From the NCBI GenBank assembly GCA_903867985.1, contig CAIPTO010000111.1, positions 1 to 34,978 of the forward strand: a stretch of 34,978 bases of DNA, written 5' to 3'. The translations under genes were made by a program, and so were the position numbers. Origin of the DNA: an uncultured Elusimicrobia bacterium. Its GTDB lineage: Bacteria > Elusimicrobiota > Elusimicrobia > Elusimicrobiales > UBA9959. This document shows, one piece after another, positions 30,502 to 34,978 of the stretch. Position 1 is the first letter of the stretch. Each line of letters begins with the position of its first letter. Under the pieces are notes generated by a model, which was not told the DNA's origin, did not search any database, and saw only the letters and a list, made by a program, of their open reading frames with translations.

Positions 30502-30918
30502 ATGACAACAGCAAGATACAAGCAGACTTTTTCTGAGCGAGCCGCCGAATATATCGATTCGCCCCTGATGCTTCAACGCATAAAGGTCGGACGGACAATC
30601 TGCTGTGTAATCCGCGGACGGTATGGAATATACCAGACCCGCGCCACGCTGAAACCCAACAGAAAGTTCAAAGACGCTTCCTGCACCTGCCCCTCGGAAT
30701 ACCAGCCGTGCAAGCATGCAGTTGCCTTGGCGGAAACATTCCTAAAAATGCCTGAATCCTTTGTGGATGTAGATAAACTCGTTGCCGGGCTCTGTAAAAA
30801 ATCGTCCAAGAATCTTTTGGGTCTCATTCGCGACATGATTACTGCCGCTCCTGCCTCCCTGCAGGCGCTCGGGGTAAAAGGGTTTGAAGAGGTTCGCGAG
30901 GAAGACGATTACGAATGA
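30502..30918 (+). CDS. SWIM zinc-finger protein
   Basis: A 138-residue protein. I start at the ATG at 30502, one base after the previous stop. The central CTCPSEYQPCKHAVAL gives the SWIM motif C-x-C-x(n)-C-x-H. SWIM domains bind DNA or proteins. The N-terminal half has the beta-rich pattern commonly seen before SWIM motifs (RIKVGRTICCVIRGRYGIY). The tail is acidic. It is probably co-transcribed with the AlbA_2 gene. Confidence 0.85.
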   Translation: MTTARYKQTFSERAAEYIDSPLMLQRIKVGRTICCVIRGRYGIYQTRATLKPNRKFKDASCTCPSEYQPCKHAVALAETFLKMPESFVDVDKLVAGLCKKSSKNLLGLIRDMITAAPASLQALGVKGFEEVREEDDYE

Positions 30919-31277
30919 CAGCGATACTGCCGCGGGCAAGTATCGTATAGCTGGTCACACCCGTATCAGCAAGTGCCATGAATAATGCACAAATGCCATG
31001 TCTTATTCCAGTTTTAACCGCTTTTTCATCGTATACGAGGGGATTTTGAGTTCTTTTGTGTAAATTTCGGAATTACTGTAAAGGTCATTGCGTGCCCCCG
31101 CAACCAGATTTATTGATAAGTCTCTACTTGGAACGCCGTTAGGCAAACGCCAGACGGCGTTTTCATTTGGCGGCGTCGGTATGTGGTAGAAGTGAAAAGT
31201 CAGCAGCCTCTCTGCGGGGTTTACTTCTATCCGCTGTATATGACAAGAAATTATACTTATAGTGAACGAATGGTCCG
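30919..31277. other. Intergenic region with palindromes
   Basis: No gene is convincing. TCGTATACGA (around 31028-31037) is a perfect palindrome. TGCCAT occurs twice close by (30976-31006). The terminator-like hairpin at 31132 lies inside. An apparent frame at 31183-31386 reads mostly out of phase with the XRE domain. Confidence 0.5.
31132..31166 (+). terminator. Intrinsic terminator-like hairpin
   Basis: AACGCCGT (31132-31139) and ACGGCGTT (31154-31161) form an 8-bp GC-rich stem with a 14-base loop, followed by TTCATTT. It would end transcription from the AlbA_2/SWIM side. The T-run is short, so moderate efficiency is expected. Confidence 0.55.
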
Positions 31278-31481
31278 ATTCTTGTCAAATTCGGAAAGGC
31301 GGTCCGTCAGGAGCGCCAGAGACAATCCATTTCCCAAGAAGAATTGCCCCTGCGTGCTGGGGTGCATCGCACCTATATTGGCATGATTGAACGCGCAGAG
31401 AAGAGTATTACCTTGCTCAATATTGAGAAAATCTGCCAGGGGCTAAATATTTCAATCGGCAAATTCTTCAAGCATTTCTAG
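31278..31481 (+). CDS. XRE-type helix-turn-helix protein, start codon unclear
   Basis: A 67-codon frame encodes ILVKFGKAVRQERQRQSISQ, EELPLRAGVHRTYIGMIERA and a closing helix region LNIEKICQGLNISIGKFF. This is a compact XRE/Cro HTH of the restriction-modification controller type. In frame there is a TGA at 31263 and no ATG, GTG or TTG before the domain; ATT at 31278 is the nearest usable start. An ATG at 31271 lies one frame away. Either a rare ATT start is used, or a single-base change has broken the gene. Confidence 0.6.
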   Translation: MLVKFGKAVRQERQRQSISQEELPLRAGVHRTYIGMIERAEKSITLLNIEKICQGLNISIGKFFKHF

Positions 31482-31709
31482 CTTAAATCCATTATTCGCC
31501 TTCCAACCGCACAGAGTCTCCCGGCAATACGGTGGAGGAAAATTCTCTGAATTAATAACTTTGCTGCTGGCGTGAAATTAAAGAAGAATTATTGGCAATT
31601 CTACGTGCAAAGCAATATAATTATGAATCTAGGATTAGATGGGTTTACTAATTCGTTGTGAGTTATTGATCTGACGAATAATAACTATTAGAGGCTTTAA
31701 AATACAAAT
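31482..31709. other. AT-rich spacer, nothing seen
   Basis: No gene, strong hairpin or clear promoter is seen. Composition becomes AT-rich here and stays so to the right end, unlike the 4-28 kb part. Confidence 0.6.
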
Positions 31710-32603
31710 ATGGCAAATTTAAGTCCAGTTGATAAATTGCGGTTGGAAAATGCTTTTGGAATGAAAAGTGGATATGTGTTGGATTTTTCTAATTTCACAT
31801 TCCGCGCATTTATTCAAGACACTGTTGGGCTGGATATTGAATCCCCTAAATACCAATATAACAGTGGCTCAAAAGCGAATAGATTGAGGGCTTTTTTTAG
31901 CGCTGAAAGTGATGCTGTGGTTGGAAAGTTGCTTTGTGAACTGTTGAAATACTTGCAGGAGACACGTCGCCTGTCTGGACGACCATTATCCTCAGAAGAA
32001 ACACTATTGCATCAGGAGTGTCTTGATATTGCTGGGAAACTTTTAGGGCTAAAACAATCTGCAACCCCAAGCGGGACACCTACAGTACTACCTAATAGGG
32101 AGGTGTTGAATTCGTTGAGTCAGAAGCTTCTTGGCTTGACGTCTTTGGCTCCGCACCCACGTGGGTATGCCTTTGAAAAGTTTTTACAGGAACTTTTCGC
32201 AGCATTTCATATGTCTCCTAAGCGTCCCTTTCGGGTGGTGGGCGAACAGATAGATGGGAGCCTTGACCTGGATCGTGAAACTTACTTGATTGAGGCCAAA
32301 TGGCAAAATGCTCCGATAGATGCAAAAGAATTATATGCTTTCCATATGAAGATTTCGGGGAAAGCTGCATGGACGAGAGGTCTTTTTGTAAGCTATACAG
32401 GGTTCAGCAGGGATTCTTTTGCGGCCTATTCAAAAGGCCATCCAGCGAATTTTATAATTCTTGATGGTTTAGACCTTCATGTAATTCTAGCGGGGGAAAA
32501 TGGTCGTTTTTTAGACCTGCCGACATGCTTGCGGGAAAAGATTCGGTGCTTGGCGGAAACGGGAAGCATGGTGTCGGCGAGTGATGTTTTGCAAGGTCTC
32601 TAA
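31710..32603 (+). CDS. PD-(D/E)XK restriction-type nuclease
   Basis: A 297-residue protein. The C-terminal half has a Mrr-like nuclease core: RGYAFEKFLQELFAAF (start helix), EQIDGSLDLDRETYLIEAKWQ with D182, E195 and K197 as the D...ExK site, and GLFVSYTGFSRDS. The N-terminal 140 residues are an unfamiliar helical domain. Such proteins occur in restriction or abortive-infection systems. No methyltransferase is visible beside it, so it may be a stand-alone or unusual defence nuclease. Confidence 0.8.
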   Translation: MANLSPVDKLRLENAFGMKSGYVLDFSNFTFRAFIQDTVGLDIESPKYQYNSGSKANRLRAFFSAESDAVVGKLLCELLKYLQETRRLSGRPLSSEETLLHQECLDIAGKLLGLKQSATPSGTPTVLPNREVLNSLSQKLLGLTSLAPHPRGYAFEKFLQELFAAFHMSPKRPFRVVGEQIDGSLDLDRETYLIEAKWQNAPIDAKELYAFHMKISGKAAWTRGLFVSYTGFSRDSFAAYSKGHPANFIILDGLDLHVILAGENGRFLDLPTCLREKIRCLAETGSMVSASDVLQGL

Positions 32604-32638
32604 ATTAATCCAATGAAAAACGGACGCACAGCTTAAAA

Positions 32639-33334
32639 ATGAAATATCTTTTTTTGCCATTTGAACAACACAGCGACTTCGGGTTTGGGGAGGTTGCACG
32701 GTCGTTTCAAGAGTCTGCTGAACGACTTGCATTGGATGCCCACAACAAACCGTTGATGAATTCTCAGTTTCCGGTAAACTATTTATACAGGCATAGTATT
32801 GAACTCTATTTAAAATCCTGCATTATTAATATCCACAGATACCTTAACAACGGTTCAATAAAAGTAAGTGATATCAGAATAGGCGAGAAGCAACAACTAA
32901 TTTCAAATATGCATAGCATAAAGAGCCTTTTTCAACACTTTAGAGGCTTGGTCGTTGACAATAAAGCAATAATAGAAATAGAGAAGAGAACTAAGTGGTC
33001 TGAAATCCCCGGAGAACTTTCAGCATTTATTGAGGATATTGAAAGTTATGATTCCAGAAGTACATATTTTAGATATCCTGGACTTGATCTCACTCAAGTG
33101 GAATTGGAGAAATCCTCAATGAAAGAAGTTGATTCAAAGGATTTACAGGGGATGGTTGAGTCGGGCAATAAAATATTCACCTATGTTGAGGTAAACGATA
33201 AAAATGAGATTGAAAAGGCTTATATTCTTGATAGAGCAGTTCTAGGTAAATGTCAAGAATCCCTAAAAGAAGTTGCTGGTATTTTGTCAGGGGCTAGTGT
33301 CGGTATTAGAATGGAATTGGCAAATGGCGAGTGA
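32639..33334 (+). CDS. Unknown protein, HEPN-like N-terminal half
   Basis: A 231-residue protein that I do not recognise for certain. Residues 45-65 (FPVNYLYRHSIELYLKSCII) have the pattern of HEPN-like proteins with an aromatic-Leu-Tyr-Arg-His-x-x-Glu core, but no second catalytic motif is evident. It begins 35 bp after the nuclease gene and is similarly AT-rich, so the two may be one operon. Confidence 0.6.
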   Translation: MKYLFLPFEQHSDFGFGEVARSFQESAERLALDAHNKPLMNSQFPVNYLYRHSIELYLKSCIINIHRYLNNGSIKVSDIRIGEKQQLISNMHSIKSLFQHFRGLVVDNKAIIEIEKRTKWSEIPGELSAFIEDIESYDSRSTYFRYPGLDLTQVELEKSSMKEVDSKDLQGMVESGNKIFTYVEVNDKNEIEKAYILDRAVLGKCQESLKEVAGILSGASVGIRMELANGE

Positions 33335-33433
33335 CAAAAAGCAGTAGGGACTCGTTTCCTTCAAAAAACATTGACACTGTTTTGAAACAGCTGAAAGTTC
33401 TGCTTGGTTAGTAGTTAGATACGGAAATTTATT

Positions 33434-34276
33434 ATGAGAGAAAATGGGAAGGAAGATACTGATGCGTTAAAGAAACTAAAGTCTATTAGCATACCCCTTG
33501 GCTCAAAAGGGTTAACTTTTTTCCAAATGCGGGATGGCATCGGCGTCAAAAATTCCAACCTGAAAAACGATAATAAAAAACATGCATCTATCCTTATTGG
33601 CAAGGACGGGGCTTTTGGTATTCATTCAACTGATGAACGATTTCCGCCCGGCCATGCCAAGCGTAACAAGCATATTTCCAAAATGTTTTTGCCGGTAACA
33701 GAGCAATCACTTTCAAATTTGGGCACTAGACTGGATGGCCTTATTCAAAGAGAAATTAACGCAATGTTGAATCCAAATTTGCATGATCGGAAGTTGCTGT
33801 CTTTCCCTATTCAGCCTTCTGATTTGGCAAAGGTTATCACGATAAAAGGGAAAAAAGGCAAAATTGATGTTAATAAATTGGGGCAAATTCAAGTCCTAGA
33901 CCCTAGTGATTTATCAAAATGTACTTCCCGTACTTATTTTGTCTTAAAAAAGGCTAAAACATGGTGGCATAATGAAGGGATATTGTTTAAATCTCCAACT
34001 GCGGAGGCTGTGTTTTTTATTCCAAACACCCTGAGAACAGAAATAATGAGTCTTGTGGTCCAGCAATCCGGTTCTGCTGTAGGTCAAACTATCAAGTTGG
34101 GGGCAATTAAATACCATGACCGTGATATTTGTGCCTTAAAAAACGCAGGGAAAAGAACCAGTAAAAGCATGCCAACATTAGCTTTTGAAGCTCAGAAGAA
34201 AATGCTCCTCAATTCAGCGACAACAAACATGCTTATCTGGGGTACAGGATTAAAAGAACAAATTATGAGGAAGTGA
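33434..34276 (+). CDS. Unknown protein in the defence-like block
   Basis: A 280-residue basic protein that I do not recognise. It has a Lys-rich N-terminus, a stretch GIHSTDERFPPGHAKRNKHI that might be a loop-rich site, and no clear nuclease or ATPase motif. Codon use and composition match its neighbours. It lies between the HEPN-like gene and the PHP gene and may belong with them. Confidence 0.65.
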   Translation: MRENGKEDTDALKKLKSISIPLGSKGLTFFQMRDGIGVKNSNLKNDNKKHASILIGKDGAFGIHSTDERFPPGHAKRNKHISKMFLPVTEQSLSNLGTRLDGLIQREINAMLNPNLHDRKLLSFPIQPSDLAKVITIKGKKGKIDVNKLGQIQVLDPSDLSKCTSRTYFVLKKAKTWWHNEGILFKSPTAEAVFFIPNTLRTEIMSLVVQQSGSAVGQTIKLGAIKYHDRDICALKNAGKRTSKSMPTLAFEAQKKMLLNSATTNMLIWGTGLKEQIMRK

Positions 34277-34344
34277 GCCATCTTTAGTACAAAAAGACAC
34301 CAGACTTTTTCACAATGAGTGCTTCACTTCATGGGGCGATTAAT

Positions 34345-34893
34345 ATGACTAACACTAATGGTTTGAAGTTTGAAAAATTTGACCTTCATGTTCATACGCC
34401 AGCGTCAAATGACCACAAAAATAAAAGTATCACCGCAGAGGATATTGTCGCCGCGTCCACAAATAAAGGGTTGGCCGGGATTGCAATTACTGACCATCAA
34501 ACTGGGGCTTGGGTTGACAGCATAAAGAAAGCTGCTGAAAAAACAGATTTGAGTATTTTTCCAGGAGTTGAGCTTAAGGTTGTTGGCGGCGAGGAGGGGG
34601 TTCATGTTGTAGTAATTTTCAATATTGACAAAGATACTGCCCATGTCACCGCGTTCTTAAATACACTCAACGTTTATGAACATAATGGGAAACCAGATCT
34701 TATTACCACTAAAACAGTTATGGATGTAGCAAACGAATTGCAGAAGTTTGATCCTGCCGCGATTTTGATACTTGCTCATGCTAATTCATCGGCAGGAGTG
34801 GGTGCAGATATGAAAGGGCTGCAAAGGAGTGAAATTTTTAAGCCTGAATACAAGTGCGTTTTCCGGAGCAAAGTAGCCACCATTCCGCTGTAA
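34345..34893 (+). pseudogene. PHP-domain phosphoesterase gene cut by an insertion
   Basis: A 182-residue frame from the ATG at 34345 (an ATG ten codons earlier is possible). It carries the PHP signature: FDLHVHTPAS, AIAITDHQ-like AGIAITDHQ, GVEL and a late His in ILILAHANSS. The match ends near residue 165; the last residues (VFRSKVATIPL) come from the iterated sequence of the inserted element. PHP domains followed by an ATPase are common in defence-type proteins, so a C-terminal ATPase part has probably been displaced beyond the window. Confidence 0.75.
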
Positions 34894-34978
34894 AGTAGCC
34901 ACTATTCCGTTACAAAGTAGCCACCGTTCCGGTGAAAGTAGCCACCCCTGTTTTTGATGGGGTGATTAAAGGTCTTGA
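34855..34978. mobile_element. Insertion sequence end, IS21-family type
   Basis: Four direct repeats of AAAGTAGCCAC[C/T][A/G]TTCCG start at 34870, 34892, 34914 and 34935 (the last one partial), spaced 21-22 bp. Multiple terminal repeats of this size just inside a TG start (34855 reads TGCG) are characteristic of IS21-family ends, where the transposase binds. The transposase gene itself is beyond the window. The repeats are seen; the family is inferred. Confidence 0.65.

Noticed and set aside
31183-31386. 67-codon frame as a protein gene
   Set aside because: Its sequence has no family features, and the neighbouring frame carries a clear HTH domain over the same bases.

Overview
The window reads as part of a chromosome or large scaffold of a diderm bacterium. 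A signal-peptide-bearing TorF-like outer-membrane porin candidate, MNT-HEPN and AbiE toxin-antitoxin genes, PAS-rich two-component sensors and bacterial Shine-Dalgarno sites all fit this. The dispersed palindromes and the gas vesicle gene set suggest an uncultivated aquatic or sediment lineage (Omnitrophota, Nitrospirota or Desulfobacterota type). The phylum cannot be fixed from the sequence alone.

Layout. (1) 1-2.5 kb: the 3' part of a MobF-type conjugative relaxase-helicase, ending beside a 3' half of tRNA-Gly(GCC), with an inverted copy of the tRNA end 180 bp further on. This looks like the edge of an integrative element. (2) 2.5-3.6 kb: a divergent MNT-HEPN toxin-antitoxin pair with a clear promoter and a two-repeat operator. 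(3) 4.1-17.5 kb: a large co-directional gas vesicle locus. It holds gvpA, three related GvpC-like helical proteins, gvpN, a 58-residue AbrB-type protein, a small coiled-coil protein, the Hsp20-type GvpH, a Get3/ArsA ATPase, a Cdc48/VAT AAA ATPase, four GvpF/L paralogues (one fused to a J-domain), gvpG, two GvpO-like proteins, a GvpA-like/GvpK fusion and gvpJ. (4) 17.7-28.0 kb: a porin bracketed by inverted copies of a 60-bp palindromic repeat, then a signalling block of two PAS histidine kinases, two response regulators and several uncharacterised proteins. The first kinase gene is split by a gene encoding a sigma-54 (RpoN) C-terminal region joined to a GIY-YIG nuclease domain. (5) 28.1-34.98 kb: an accessory, defence-like region starting at a tRNA-like 5' half. 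It holds AbiEi with a truncated AbiEii, an AlbA_2/ATPase protein, a SWIM protein, an XRE regulator with no normal start codon, a PD-(D/E)XK nuclease, two unknown proteins and a PHP-domain gene cut by what looks like an IS21-family end. Base composition turns AT-rich after about 31.5 kb.

Working together: GvpA would form the vesicle wall and the GvpC-like proteins may coat it. GvpJ and the GvpA-K fusion are minor wall or nucleation components. GvpN, GvpF/L, GvpG and GvpO assist assembly. An unusually full set of chaperone-type factors (Hsp20, J-domain, Cdc48, Get3-like ATPase) could keep the very hydrophobic GvpA soluble and deliver it. Whether the adjacent two-component genes control buoyancy is only inferred from proximity.

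The strongest candidate for something undescribed is the RpoN/GIY-YIG gene at 20978-22030. It overlaps the upstream and downstream kinase pieces by short translational overlaps, and the two pieces rejoin in frame if 1050 bp are removed.
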